Shown here piece by piece: positions 7,188-14,390 of a stretch of DNA of 15,132 bases. The notes below the pieces were generated by a model that searched no databases, was not told the origin of the DNA, and worked only from the letters and a program-made list of their open reading frames with translations. Within the stretch, counting starts at the first letter, position 1. The number at the start of each line of letters is the position of its first letter. The stretch lies in contig JAGOCV010000064.1 of the NCBI GenBank assembly GCA_017998575.1, forward strand, positions 1 through 15,132, read 5' to 3'. This stretch comes from Burkholderiaceae bacterium. GTDB lineage: Bacteria > Pseudomonadota > Gammaproteobacteria > Burkholderiales > Burkholderiaceae. Both the position numbers and the translations under genes were made by a program.

Positions 7188-8189
7188 TCAGCGCCCTCCC
7201 CGCTGGTAGCGGTTGACGGCGCGGTTGTGCTCGTCGAGCGAGGGGCTGAAGTGCGACGTGCCGTCGCCACGCGAGACAAAGTACAGCGCGCGCGTCTGGG
7301 CCGGCTGCACCGCGGCCAGCAGGGCGTTGCGGCCGGGCAAGGCGATGGGCGTGGGCGGCAGGCCGGTGCGCGTGTAGGTGTTCCAGGGCGTGTCTGTCTG
7401 CAGGTCGCGGCGGCGCAGGTTGCCATCGAAGCTCTCGCCCATGCCGTAGATGACGGTCGGGTCGGTCTGCAGCAGCATGCCGATGCGCAGGCGGTTGATG
7501 AACACGCCCGAGATCTCGGCGCGATCCGATTCGCGGCCGGTTTCCTTTTCGACGATGCTGGCCAGGATCAGGGCTTCGTCCGCGCTCTTGAGCGGCAGAC
7601 CCGGCGCGCGCTGGGCCCACGCGGCGTCCAGGCGGCGGTCCATCGCATGCAGTGCGCGGCGAAGCACGGCCAGGTCGCTGCTGCCCTTTGAATAGGTGTA
7701 TGTGTCGGGGAAGAAACGTCCTTCGGCCGCAACGCCGGCACGCCCCAGCGCGGCCATGAGGGCGTCGTCGCTCATGGCGGCCGTGTCCTGGCGCAGGCTG
7801 TCCGCACGCGCCAGCGCCTGGCGGGCCTGGCGGAATGTCCAGCCTTCCACCAGCGTGACGGCGCGCAGGGCTTCCTCGCCTCGGACCAGCTTGGCCAGCA
7901 GACCGCGTGGTGTGGTCCCGGCCTCGATCTCGTAGCTGCCGGCGCGGATCTGTCGGTCTTGCCCCGACAGGCGGAACCAGGCGTAGAGCAGGTCGGCATC
8001 GGTGCGCACACCGGCCTGGCGTACCACGGCTTCTGCTACGCCACGCGGCGTGGTGCCGGGCTCGACGGAGAGTTCGGCGGGCGTCTGACTGAGCGCCATC
8101 GGCTGATGAACCCACCACAGCGCGGCCGCGGTGGCACCGATCGCCGCGAAGGCGGCCAGCAGGAAGGACAACAGGAAGAAGCGACGCAC
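7188..8189 (-). CDS. mltG: Endolytic peptidoglycan transglycosylase MltG
   Basis: An inner-membrane lytic transglycosylase (YceG family) that cuts nascent glycan strands and is thought to end their polymerisation. The 333 residues start with an N-terminal anchor (about residues 4-27, [20 protein letters not shown]), followed by a LysM-like region and the YceG catalytic domain. The catalytic glutamate is E214 in [10 protein letters not shown], aligned with E218 of E. coli. [32 protein letters not shown] and [17 protein letters not shown] are also family signatures. The start is GTG at 8189, chosen because it precedes the anchor directly; no strong ribosome site is visible. It is the first gene of the operon mltG-tmk-holB-pilZ-tatD and diverges from ygfZ, an arrangement I recall as common in Burkholderiales. 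Confidence 0.95.
   Translation of the reverse strand: MRRFFLLSFLLAAFAAIGATAAALWWVHQPMALSQTPAELSVEPGTTPRGVAEAVVRQAGVRTDADLLYAWFRLSGQDRQIRAGSYEIEAGTTPRGLLAKLVRGEEALRAVTLVEGWTFRQARQALARADSLRQDTAAMSDDALMAALGRAGVAAEGRFFPDTYTYSKGSSDLAVLRRALHAMDRRLDAAWAQRAPGLPLKSADEALILASIVEKETGRESDRAEISGVFINRLRIGMLLQTDPTVIYGMGESFDGNLRRRDLQTDTPWNTYTRTGLPPTPIALPGRNALLAAVQPAQTRALYFVSRGDGTSHFSPSLDEHNRAVNRYQRGGR
7194..7200 (-). promoter_or_regulatory. Ribosome binding site for tmk
   Basis: GGGAGGG on the minus strand lies in the last codons of mltG, ten bases before the tmk ATG at 7183. It supports that start over the longer open frame. Confidence 0.45.
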
Positions 8190-8268
8190 GGGCAGGACGC
8201 GTTGACGGCGGCGGGGAAACTGTCCCCACGCGGCGAGATGACTTGGACCGACGATGATAATTCAGGGC
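8190..8268. promoter_or_regulatory. Divergent mltG / ygfZ intergenic region
   Basis: These 79 bases must hold the start signals of both the mltG operon (minus) and ygfZ (plus). On the plus strand GATAAT (8256-8261) matches the -10 consensus at five of six positions and ends seven bases before the chosen ygfZ ATG. A perfect inverted repeat GGGGA (8213-8217) / TCCCC (8223-8227) with a five-base centre lies near the middle. No convincing -35 hexamer is visible for either direction. Confidence 0.4.
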
Positions 8269-9219
8269 ATGTCACACGCCCTGCCAGCCTTCTCTCCCCT
8301 GCCCTCGGGTATTGCCGCCCTGCCCCATCTGGGCGTGATACGCGCGGCCGGCGAGGACGCCGCCAAGTTTCTCCATGGCCAGCTCACGCAGGACTTCCTG
8401 CTCCTGCCGCAGGGTCAGGCCCGTCTGGCCGCGCTGTGCAGCGCCAAGGGCCGCATGCAGGCCAGTTTCCTGGGCCTGAAGACATCGCCGGACGAGGTGC
8501 TGCTGATCACGCCGGCCGATCTGCTCGCACCCACGCTCAAGCGGCTCTCGATGTTCGTGTTGCGGGCCAAGGTCAAGCTCACTGATGCCTCCGCCGATGT
8601 GCTGCTGCGTGGCCTGGCGGGCCCCCTGGCCGCAGGTGGCGGCGAAGCTGCCGCGCCCTGGCAGGCGCGCCAGGAAGGCGCGGCGCACATCGTCACGCTC
8701 TACCCGGCGGGCGGCCAGCCGCGCGCGCTGTGGATCGCGCCAGCCGGCACCGCCCTGCCCGAAGGGCCCGAAGGGCCCGAACTGCCGGCCGAGGCCTGGC
8801 GTCTCGGTGAGGTGCGCAGCGGCATCGCCGACATCACCCAGCCGATCGCAGAGGCTTTCGTGCCGCAGATGCTCAACTACGAATCGGTGGGTGGCGTGAA
8901 TTTCAAGAAGGGCTGCTACCCTGGCCAGGAGGTGGTGGCGCGCAGCCAGTTCCGCGGCACGCTCAAGCGCCGGGGCTACGTGGCGATGGCAACAGCCGGG
9001 GGCGCGCCGCTGGCGGCGGGACAGGAGGTTTTCGCGCCCGGGGATGATCAGCCGGTGGGCATCGTGGCCCAGGCAGCGCAGGCGCCCGAGGGGCACTGGG
9101 AAGCCATCGTGTCGATGCAGACCTCGGCCGCCGGCGCACCGCAGCTGCACGCGGGCTCGGCACAGGGGCCGGCGCTCAGCCTGCTGGCCCTGCCGTACGA
9201 ACTGCTCGAAGACATCTGA
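8269..9219 (+). CDS. ygfZ: Folate-binding protein YgfZ
   Basis: A tetrahydrofolate-binding protein related to the aminomethyltransferase GcvT, involved in assembly or repair of certain iron-sulfur enzymes in E. coli. The 316-residue protein has the signature KGCYPGQE at residues 214-221 with the conserved C216, preceded by VPQMLNYESVGGVNF and followed by ARSQFRGTLKRRGY. The N-terminal GVIRAAGEDAAKFLHGQLTQDF also fits the family. The ATG at 8269 is used because the -10-like GATAAT covers the alternative ATG at 8254, which would add MIIQG. A nine-base tandem duplication at 8761-8778 adds an EGPEGP stretch in a loop. The gene diverges from mltG and converges with the thioesterase-GNAT gene 26 bases further on. 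Confidence 0.93.
   Translation: MSHALPAFSPLPSGIAALPHLGVIRAAGEDAAKFLHGQLTQDFLLLPQGQARLAALCSAKGRMQASFLGLKTSPDEVLLITPADLLAPTLKRLSMFVLRAKVKLTDASADVLLRGLAGPLAAGGGEAAAPWQARQEGAAHIVTLYPAGGQPRALWIAPAGTALPEGPEGPELPAEAWRLGEVRSGIADITQPIAEAFVPQMLNYESVGGVNFKKGCYPGQEVVARSQFRGTLKRRGYVAMATAGGAPLAAGQEVFAPGDDQPVGIVAQAAQAPEGHWEAIVSMQTSAAGAPQLHAGSAQGPALSLLALPYELLEDI
8761..8778 (+). repeat. In-frame nine-base tandem duplication in ygfZ
   Basis: The unit GAAGGGCCC occurs twice in direct succession and starts a third, degenerate copy. It encodes EGP-EGP-E at about residues 165-171, in a loop between conserved blocks. Each unit contains the palindrome GGGCCC. It probably arose by slippage and keeps the frame. Confidence 0.7.
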
Positions 9220-9245
9220 GGCCGGGCCGCCACCACCGCGCCTCC

Positions 9246-10106
9246 TCAGCGCAGGCGGCGCACCATTTCCACGTGCGGGATTCCGACTTCGTCGAACGGC
9301 GCGCCATCCATCGCGTAGCCCAGTCGCAGGTAGAAGCCCTCGGCGCTGCGCTGCGCATGCAGCCGCACCTCGGCGTCTCCGCGATCGAGGGCGGCCTGCT
9401 CCAGCGCGCGCAATACCTGGGCGCCCACGCGTGAGCCGCGCAGCACGCGGGCGACCGCCATGCGGCCGACTTTCGCCGTGCCTGCCTGCGCCGGCAGCAG
9501 GCGCCCTGTGGCCAGCGGCTGTCCCAGACGGTTGAAGGCCACCGCATGCAAGGCGGTGGTGTCGGCCTCGTCCCATTCCATCTCCATGGGAATGCCCTGC
9601 TCGTGAACGAACACCGCGGTGCGCACGTGGCTGGCGTGGCCGCCCAGCGTGGCCCAGTCGCCGGTGCGTATGTCGACCATGCTCTCGCCCGCCTCGTAGC
9701 CGTCGAGGATGGCCCGCAGCGCGGGGGGCACCGGGCGCGACGTCTGCGTGGCCGGGTCGGCGAACACGTAGATCAGCTCGCCGCTGACGAGCAGCGCGTC
9801 GCCACGGAAGATCGCGCCCGTGAACGTCATGGACGAATTGCCGATGCGTGCGCAGCGCAGGCCCACGTCCAGCATGTCGTCGTAGCGGGCCGACGCGTGG
9901 TATTCGAGCCCGGCCTTCTTCACGTACAGGTCGCCGTCCAGCGCGTGCATGGCCTCCTCGTAGGGCAGCGCGAGCGCGCGCCAGTAGTCGGCAAAGGCGG
10001 TGTCCAGGTACATCAGGTAATGCCCGTTGAACACGATCTTCTGCATGTCCACCTCGGCCCAGCGAACGCGCAGCCGGTGGAAGAAACGGAAATCGGAACG
10101 CTTCAT
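9246..10106 (-). CDS. Fusion: hotdog acyl-CoA thioesterase + GNAT acetyltransferase
   Basis: A 286-residue two-domain cytoplasmic protein. Residues about 5-135 are a YbgC/FadM-type hotdog domain with VRWAEVDMQKIVFNGHYLMYLDTA, where D20 matches the catalytic aspartate of 4-hydroxybenzoyl-CoA thioesterases; such enzymes hydrolyse acyl-CoA to acid and CoA. Residues about 143-284 are a GNAT domain with VRTAVFVHEQGIPMEMEWDEAD, the acetyl-CoA pyrophosphate loop RGSRVGA at 223-229 and FYLRLGY at 258-264, resembling ElaA/YjcF-type acetyltransferases. Both domains look complete, so this is a true fusion and not a frameshift product. The ATG at 10106 shares ATGA with the stop of the upstream esterase gene, so the two are translationally coupled. 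It converges with ygfZ. The substrates of both domains are unknown. Confidence 0.92.
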   Translation of the reverse strand: MKRSDFRFFHRLRVRWAEVDMQKIVFNGHYLMYLDTAFADYWRALALPYEEAMHALDGDLYVKKAGLEYHASARYDDMLDVGLRCARIGNSSMTFTGAIFRGDALLVSGELIYVFADPATQTSRPVPPALRAILDGYEAGESMVDIRTGDWATLGGHASHVRTAVFVHEQGIPMEMEWDEADTTALHAVAFNRLGQPLATGRLLPAQAGTAKVGRMAVARVLRGSRVGAQVLRALEQAALDRGDAEVRLHAQRSAEGFYLRLGYAMDGAPFDEVGIPHVEMVRRLR

Positions 10107-11071
10107 GACGGGGATGCCTCCTTGAAAGCCTGTACCAGTGCGCGGGCGGCGTCGGCGTGCGCCTGACGCGCCTCGGGAATGGCGCGGCCGAGCTTGATGA
10201 ACTCGTGCGTCACGCCTCGATAGATGTCCAGCTCGACCGGCACGCGTGCCGCGCGCAGCCGGTCGGCATAGGCGATGCCTTCGTCCACCAGCGGGTCGAG
10301 CTCGGCCAGCCCGATCCAGGCCGGCGCCACGCCCTCCAGATCATCGGCGTTGAGCGGTGCGAACCACCAGTGCTCGCGGTCGGCATGGCGGGGGATGTAT
10401 TGGTCGAAGAACCACGCGATGCTGGCGGCGTCGAGCAGCAGCCCCTCGGCGAAGCGTGCGTGCGAGGGCGTATCGGCATGCGCCGTGGTGCCGGGATAGA
10501 ACAGCATCTGCAGCGCCAGCGGCAGCCCCTCGTCGCGCGCTGTGATGGCGCAGACGGCCGCCAGCGTGCCGCCGGCGCTGTCGCCGCCCACGGCCAGCCG
10601 GGCGGTGTCGGCGCCCAGGGTCGCACCCTTTGCGGCCAGCCAGCGCAGCGCGTCCTGCGCGTCGTGCACGGCGGTGGGAAAGCGGTGCGCGGGCGCGAGC
10701 CGGTAATCCAGCGACACCACCATGCAGCCGGCCAGCCGGGCCAGCTCGCGGCACATCACGTCGTGCGTGCGGATGCTGCCGACGGTGAACCCGCCACCGT
10801 GCAGGTAGAGCAGCAGCGGCAGCGCCTCGCCTGCGGCAGGCGCGTAGAGCCGCGCCGACAGCAGCGTGCCGTCGCGCGCGGGCAGCCGTAGATCCTCGAC
10901 GCGCGCCAGCGGCGCGGCTGGCAGTTCGAGCACGCCCGCGCCCTTCTCGTAGGCGGCGCGGGCCGCGTCGGGGGTCAGCGTGTGGAACGGTGGCCGGGCG
11001 GCGCGCGCCATGCGCTCCAGCACACCGCGCATCGCGGGAGTGAGCAGGCTGGCAGGATCGGGTGCGGGCAT
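10103..11071 (-). CDS. Alpha/beta hydrolase, HSL (family IV) esterase
   Basis: A 322-residue carboxylesterase/lipase-like hydrolase of the hormone-sensitive-lipase group, with no signal peptide, so probably cytoplasmic. Visible motifs are the oxyanion-hole HGGGF at residues 91-95, SLDYRLAPAHRFP at 120-132 and the nucleophile elbow GDSAGG with S165. The catalytic acid D259 sits in ELDPLVDEG and H289 in GVTHEF. The first 40 residues (TPAMRGVLERMARA...) resemble the cap helices of the family. The ATG at 11071 is chosen because the cap starts there; the longer frame to 11176 would overlap the divergent alcohol dehydrogenase gene and adds Arg/Pro-rich residues. No strong ribosome site is visible. 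The stop overlaps the start of the thioesterase-GNAT gene, which suggests linked roles in ester or acyl breakdown. Confidence 0.94.
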   Translation of the reverse strand: MPAPDPASLLTPAMRGVLERMARAARPPFHTLTPDAARAAYEKGAGVLELPAAPLARVEDLRLPARDGTLLSARLYAPAAGEALPLLLYLHGGGFTVGSIRTHDVMCRELARLAGCMVVSLDYRLAPAHRFPTAVHDAQDALRWLAAKGATLGADTARLAVGGDSAGGTLAAVCAITARDEGLPLALQMLFYPGTTAHADTPSHARFAEGLLLDAASIAWFFDQYIPRHADREHWWFAPLNADDLEGVAPAWIGLAELDPLVDEGIAYADRLRAARVPVELDIYRGVTHEFIKLGRAIPEARQAHADAARALVQAFKEASPS

Positions 11072-11130
11072 GCGGAAGGGGTTGAGAGCTGTCGCGGGCG
11101 CGACGCCGGGCGAGGGTTTGCGTCGAGTAC

Positions 11131-11148
11131 GGCCGCGCGCGAGCGGCC
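11131..11148. repeat. Perfect inverted repeat in divergent promoter region
   Basis: Arms GGCCGC (11131-11136) and GCGGCC (11143-11148) flank six bases. The repeat ends directly before TAGAGT (11149-11154), a weak -10-like hexamer for the alcohol dehydrogenase, inside the 91-base gap that separates it from the esterase gene. It could be an operator, but GC-rich short repeats arise by chance in such DNA. Confidence 0.4.
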
Positions 11149-11162
11149 TAGAGTATCCCAAC

Positions 11163-12299
11163 ATGGCCTTCATCAACTACGTCACGCAGATCCAGTTCGA
11201 TTTCGGCGCCATCGCCCTGCTCGCGCGCGAGTGCGAACGCGTGGGCATCGGCCGGCCGTTGATCGTGACCGACGCCGGCGTGCGTGCCGCCGGCGTGTTG
11301 CAGAAGGCCCTCGATGCGCTGGCCGGCTGGCCGGTGGCGGTGTTCGACCAGACGCCCTCCAATCCCACAGAGGCCGCCGTGCGGGCCGCCACGCAGATCT
11401 ACCGGGCCCAGGGATGCGACGGCCTCGTGGCGGTGGGCGGCGGCTCGGCCATCGATTGCGCCAAGGGCGTGGCGATCGCCGCCACGCACGACGGACCGCT
11501 ATCTCACTACGCCACCATCGAAGGCGGCTCGCCGCGCATCACCGAACATGTGGCGCCACTGATCGCCGTGCCCACCACGAGCGGGACGGGCAGCGAGGTG
11601 GCGCGTGGGGCCCTCATCATCGTGGACGACCACCGCAAGCTGGGATTCCATTCATGGCACCTGGTGCCGCGCGCGGCCATCTGCGACCCCGAACTCACGC
11701 TCGGCCTGCCGCCGCGCCTGACGGCTGCCACGGGCATGGACGCCATTGCGCACTGCATGGAAACCTTCATGGCCAGCGCCTTCAATCCCCCGGCCGACGG
11801 CATCGCGCTCGACGGCCTGGCGCGCGGCTGGAAGCACATCGAACGCGCGACGCTGGTGGGCAGCGACCGGGAGGCACGCCGCCAGCTCATGAGTGCGTCG
11901 ATGCAGGGCGCGATGGCGTTCCAGAAAGGTCTGGGCTGCGTGCATTCGCTCAGCCACAGCCTGGGCAGTGTCGATCCGCGGTTGCACCACGGCACGCTCA
12001 ATGCGATGTTGCTGCCCGCCGTCGTGTCGTTCAATGCAGGCGCCGAAAGCGTACGGCGCGAACACCGGCTCGAGCGCATGGCCCAGGCCATGGGCCTGGA
12101 CTCGGCCACCGACATTCCTGAGGCCGTCCGCGACATGAACGAGCGGCTGGGCCTGGCCAGCGGGCTGGCCGAGCTCGGCGTGCAGCCCGCGTCGTTCGGG
12201 CAGATCATCGCCGGCGCGCTGGCCGACCACTGCCACGGCACCAATCCGCGCATCGCCAGCGCCGACGATTACCGGGAGATGCTCGAAGCCTCGATGTAG
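11163..12299 (+). CDS. Iron-containing alcohol dehydrogenase
   Basis: A 378-residue group III (Fe-ADH) NAD(P)-dependent dehydrogenase that interconverts an alcohol and an aldehyde or ketone; cytoplasmic. The cofactor site is seen in GLVAVGGGSAIDCAKG (residues 87-102) and VPTTSGTGSEV (136-146). By comparison with E. coli FucO the metal ligands are D193 and H197 in GMDAIAHCMETF, H261 in GCVHSLSHSLG and H276 in HHGTLNAMLLP, so the site looks complete. The ATG at 11163 is chosen because MAFINYVTQIQFDFGA is a typical Fe-ADH start; the frame runs open to 10980 but that part is a shadow of the divergent esterase. No Shine-Dalgarno precedes the ATG, and TAGAGT lies only eight bases upstream. It ends 13 bases from the convergent phospholipase gene. 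The substrate is unknown. Confidence 0.94.
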   Translation: MAFINYVTQIQFDFGAIALLARECERVGIGRPLIVTDAGVRAAGVLQKALDALAGWPVAVFDQTPSNPTEAAVRAATQIYRAQGCDGLVAVGGGSAIDCAKGVAIAATHDGPLSHYATIEGGSPRITEHVAPLIAVPTTSGTGSEVARGALIIVDDHRKLGFHSWHLVPRAAICDPELTLGLPPRLTAATGMDAIAHCMETFMASAFNPPADGIALDGLARGWKHIERATLVGSDREARRQLMSASMQGAMAFQKGLGCVHSLSHSLGSVDPRLHHGTLNAMLLPAVVSFNAGAESVRREHRLERMAQAMGLDSATDIPEAVRDMNERLGLASGLAELGVQPASFGQIIAGALADHCHGTNPRIASADDYREMLEASM

Positions 12300-12312
12300 C
12301 GCGCGACGCGGT

Positions 12313-13398
12313 TCAGAGCGGCTCGACGCGCGACAGGTCGGGCCGCAGCAGCCATTCGCGCAACTCGTCGGCCAGGCGTTCCGATTCGGACACGGCCTGC
12401 GACCACGCCGCCACGCGCGCCGCGAGGTCGGTGCCATAGCGCATGAAGTCGGTGCGGTCGGGCAGCTTGCCGTTGGGCAGCGTGCGCACCCAGTCGGGAT
12501 CCGGCGCGATCACCACCAGGCTGTCCAGGAATGGCGTGGCGCGGTGGCGCCATTTCAATCCCTTGTCGAGCCAGCCCGGCACCACCGCTTTCTGGAAGTG
12601 CGGATACAGCACCAGGCCCTGCCCGGCCTGCCATTGCAGGTGCAGGTGGTAGTCGGTGATCCCGCCGTCCCAGTAGGCACCCCGCGGCGCACCGGGGATG
12701 TCGGCCACCGCGCGCAGCACGAAAGGTATGGAACAGCTGGCCTGCAGCGCCGGATTGAAGTTGGCGGCATCCAGCGCCACCTGGCGCGTGCGGTAGTCGC
12801 GCGTGGCGAACGGCAGCACGGCCGGCGCACCGTCCGCGCCCGGGGCCGAGAACACCACGCGCTCCAGCCACGAACCCATCGCGCGGCGGTGGACGGTGTT
12901 GCTCACGAAGGCGCCCAGGTAGCCCAGCGGGGTCGCAACCGCGTGTTCGCGCCCCAGCAGATGGCGCCCACGCGAGGTCATGATGTGCAGCCGCCAGCGC
13001 GGATGCCGCAGCACCTGGTCGACGCGGCCGCCATAGAAGTCGATCAGGCTCTGGCCGAACCGCTCGCTAACCTGATGCGCGCTCGGGCGCTTGCGCCCCG
13101 GCTCAGGCTCGTAGTTCTGATGGATGTAGTCGTGCGATAGCCGCTCGAATGCGGCCACGGGGTCGTCCAGGCAGGCCGTGGCCATGCGCCAGGCGCCGAT
13201 CGAGGCGCCCACCAGATGCACTTCGTGCGACGTGGAAGCCAGCCAGTCGCCGAACAGGAAACGGTCGAGCGGCCCCAGCACCAGCCCCTTGGGGCCTCCC
13301 GCCGCGCCGGGCACGACCTTGACGTCCGCAGGCTGCAGGCCGCGTTGTTCGATGAGCCGGCGTGCCGCCGGCCCCGCATGGATGCGCAGGGCTTTCAT
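12313..13398 (-). CDS. Patatin-like phospholipase
   Basis: A 361-residue predicted lipid acyl hydrolase with a Ser/Asp dyad. GAAGGPKG at residues 31-38 gives the glycine-rich oxyanion segment. The nucleophile elbow is HLVGASIG with S66. NPALQASCSIPFVL (215-228) matches the patatin segment before the catalytic aspartate, D244 in YWDGG. There is no signal peptide or clear membrane segment. The ATG at 13398 is chosen because it precedes the first conserved block; GAGGA lies 13 bases upstream, a long spacing. The frame runs open to 13722, but the added part is a shadow of the HDOD gene. It lies 62 bases after that gene on the same strand and probably shares its transcript. It converges with the alcohol dehydrogenase. 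Its substrate lipid is unknown. Confidence 0.9.
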   Translation of the reverse strand: MKALRIHAGPAARRLIEQRGLQPADVKVVPGAAGGPKGLVLGPLDRFLFGDWLASTSHEVHLVGASIGAWRMATACLDDPVAAFERLSHDYIHQNYEPEPGRKRPSAHQVSERFGQSLIDFYGGRVDQVLRHPRWRLHIMTSRGRHLLGREHAVATPLGYLGAFVSNTVHRRAMGSWLERVVFSAPGADGAPAVLPFATRDYRTRQVALDAANFNPALQASCSIPFVLRAVADIPGAPRGAYWDGGITDYHLHLQWQAGQGLVLYPHFQKAVVPGWLDKGLKWRHRATPFLDSLVVIAPDPDWVRTLPNGKLPDRTDFMRYGTDLAARVAAWSQAVSESERLADELREWLLRPDLSRVEPL

Positions 13399-13460
13399 GC
13401 GGTGATTGTCGTCCTCGCGGCCGCGCCACGCAGTCGCCGGGGCGATCCTGACGAAGTGCC

Positions 13461-14285
13461 TCAGACGAAGCTGGCCATGTCGGCCTTGCCGCTCCAGTCG
13501 ATCGGGCTTTGCTGCAGCACCATGTCGATGTCCAGGCCCAGCGCAAGCCCCACCACGTAGGGGAACGTGACCGCGAGTTCCTTGTCGCTGAGGTTGGCTT
13601 CCTTGGCGCGGGCGCGCCAGGAAGCGAGGTGGATCACGCCCGCCAGCGGCTCGTACACCTCGTTCTCGAAGGGCGCGTACTGGTATTCCAGCGCGTCGAC
13701 GATGGCCTGCGGGAACTGCCACTTGCGCGCGAATCCTGCGCCCACCTGCGCGTAGCAGTAGCCGAACTTGCGACGCTCGGCACGGGCCCGTTTCAGGCCC
13801 AGGGGCGCGCCCTCGAGGTTGAGCTCGGCCATTTTCTCGGGCATGCCCAGGTGCATGACCAGCTCGCCCACACAGTGGATCAGGCCCGAGGTGAAAGCCG
13901 TGGCTTCGTTGAGATCGACACGGCCGGCGATCGAGCGCGAGAGCTTGGCCGTGTTGAGGCTGTAACGCCAGAACTGCTGCAGGTTGACGCCCGGCACGAC
14001 GGCGAACGTGCCCACCAGCGATACCGCGCTCACCAGCGAACGCACCTGCACCAGCCCCAGGATGGCGACGGCTTCGTTGACTTCGCTGATGGAGCGCGAG
14101 AGCTGGAAAAACGCCGAATTGGCGATCTGGAGGATGCGCGTCGTCAACCCGGGATCGGCGCTGATGAGTTTGCCGACCTTGCGGATGTCAGGCTCGGCCT
14201 GGTCCAGCTCGGTCAGCAGCAGCGCCACCACCTTGGGCATGCTCGGCACGGCCCCGTGAGAGGCCAGCAGTGCATTCAACTCCAT
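13461..14285 (-). CDS. HDOD domain protein (downstream copy)
   Basis: A 274-residue single-domain HDOD protein. HDOD domains resemble HD phosphohydrolases but usually lack the metal-binding residues and act in signalling, for example in motility and stress responses in Xanthomonas and related bacteria. The domain covers about residues 8-205 with VPSMPKVVALLL, LISADPGLTTRILQIANSAFF (40-60), VRSLVSAVSLV and TSGLIHCVGEL (132-142); only a lone H137 remains where HD enzymes carry the HD pair. The C-terminal NEVYEPLAGVIHLASWRAR block is shared with the next gene upstream. The ATG at 14285 has only a weak upstream AGAG. The gene lies 105 bases after its paralogue and 62 bases before the phospholipase. 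The signal it senses is unknown. Confidence 0.93.
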   Translation of the reverse strand: MELNALLASHGAVPSMPKVVALLLTELDQAEPDIRKVGKLISADPGLTTRILQIANSAFFQLSRSISEVNEAVAILGLVQVRSLVSAVSLVGTFAVVPGVNLQQFWRYSLNTAKLSRSIAGRVDLNEATAFTSGLIHCVGELVMHLGMPEKMAELNLEGAPLGLKRARAERRKFGYCYAQVGAGFARKWQFPQAIVDALEYQYAPFENEVYEPLAGVIHLASWRARAKEANLSDKELAVTFPYVVGLALGLDIDMVLQQSPIDWSGKADMASFV

Positions 14286-14390
14286 GAATACCGGTCTCTA
14301 AATATGTATCAAATTGAGAATCGAACGATCATACGCCGGGCGACGGCAACTTCCCCGTGAAGGAAGGCCGCAAACGCGGAGCATGCCGCG
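14286..14390 (-). promoter_or_regulatory. AT-rich spacer between the two HDOD genes
   Basis: This 105-base gap has an AT-rich part at about 14290-14335, just before the downstream HDOD start, including TTGATAC on the minus strand (14312-14306). It may hold a promoter for the downstream HDOD gene and phospholipase, but I cannot place a convincing -35/-10 pair. I see no terminator after the upstream copy. Confidence 0.25.

Noticed and set aside
7180..8229. Minus-strand open frame (349 codons) in another frame of mltG
   Set aside because: mltG with anchor, catalytic E214 and family signatures occupies the same DNA; the alternative is Arg/Pro-rich shadow translation.
8272..9576. Long minus-strand open frame (434 codons) antisense to ygfZ
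   Set aside because: YgfZ has its signature motif on the plus strand; the antisense translation is Arg/Gly/Ala/His-rich without domains.
12300..12335. Repeated CGCGCGAC motifs between the alcohol dehydrogenase and phospholipase genes as a terminator
   Set aside because: The copies are direct, not properly inverted, no stable stem with a T run can be drawn, and part lies inside the phospholipase coding end.
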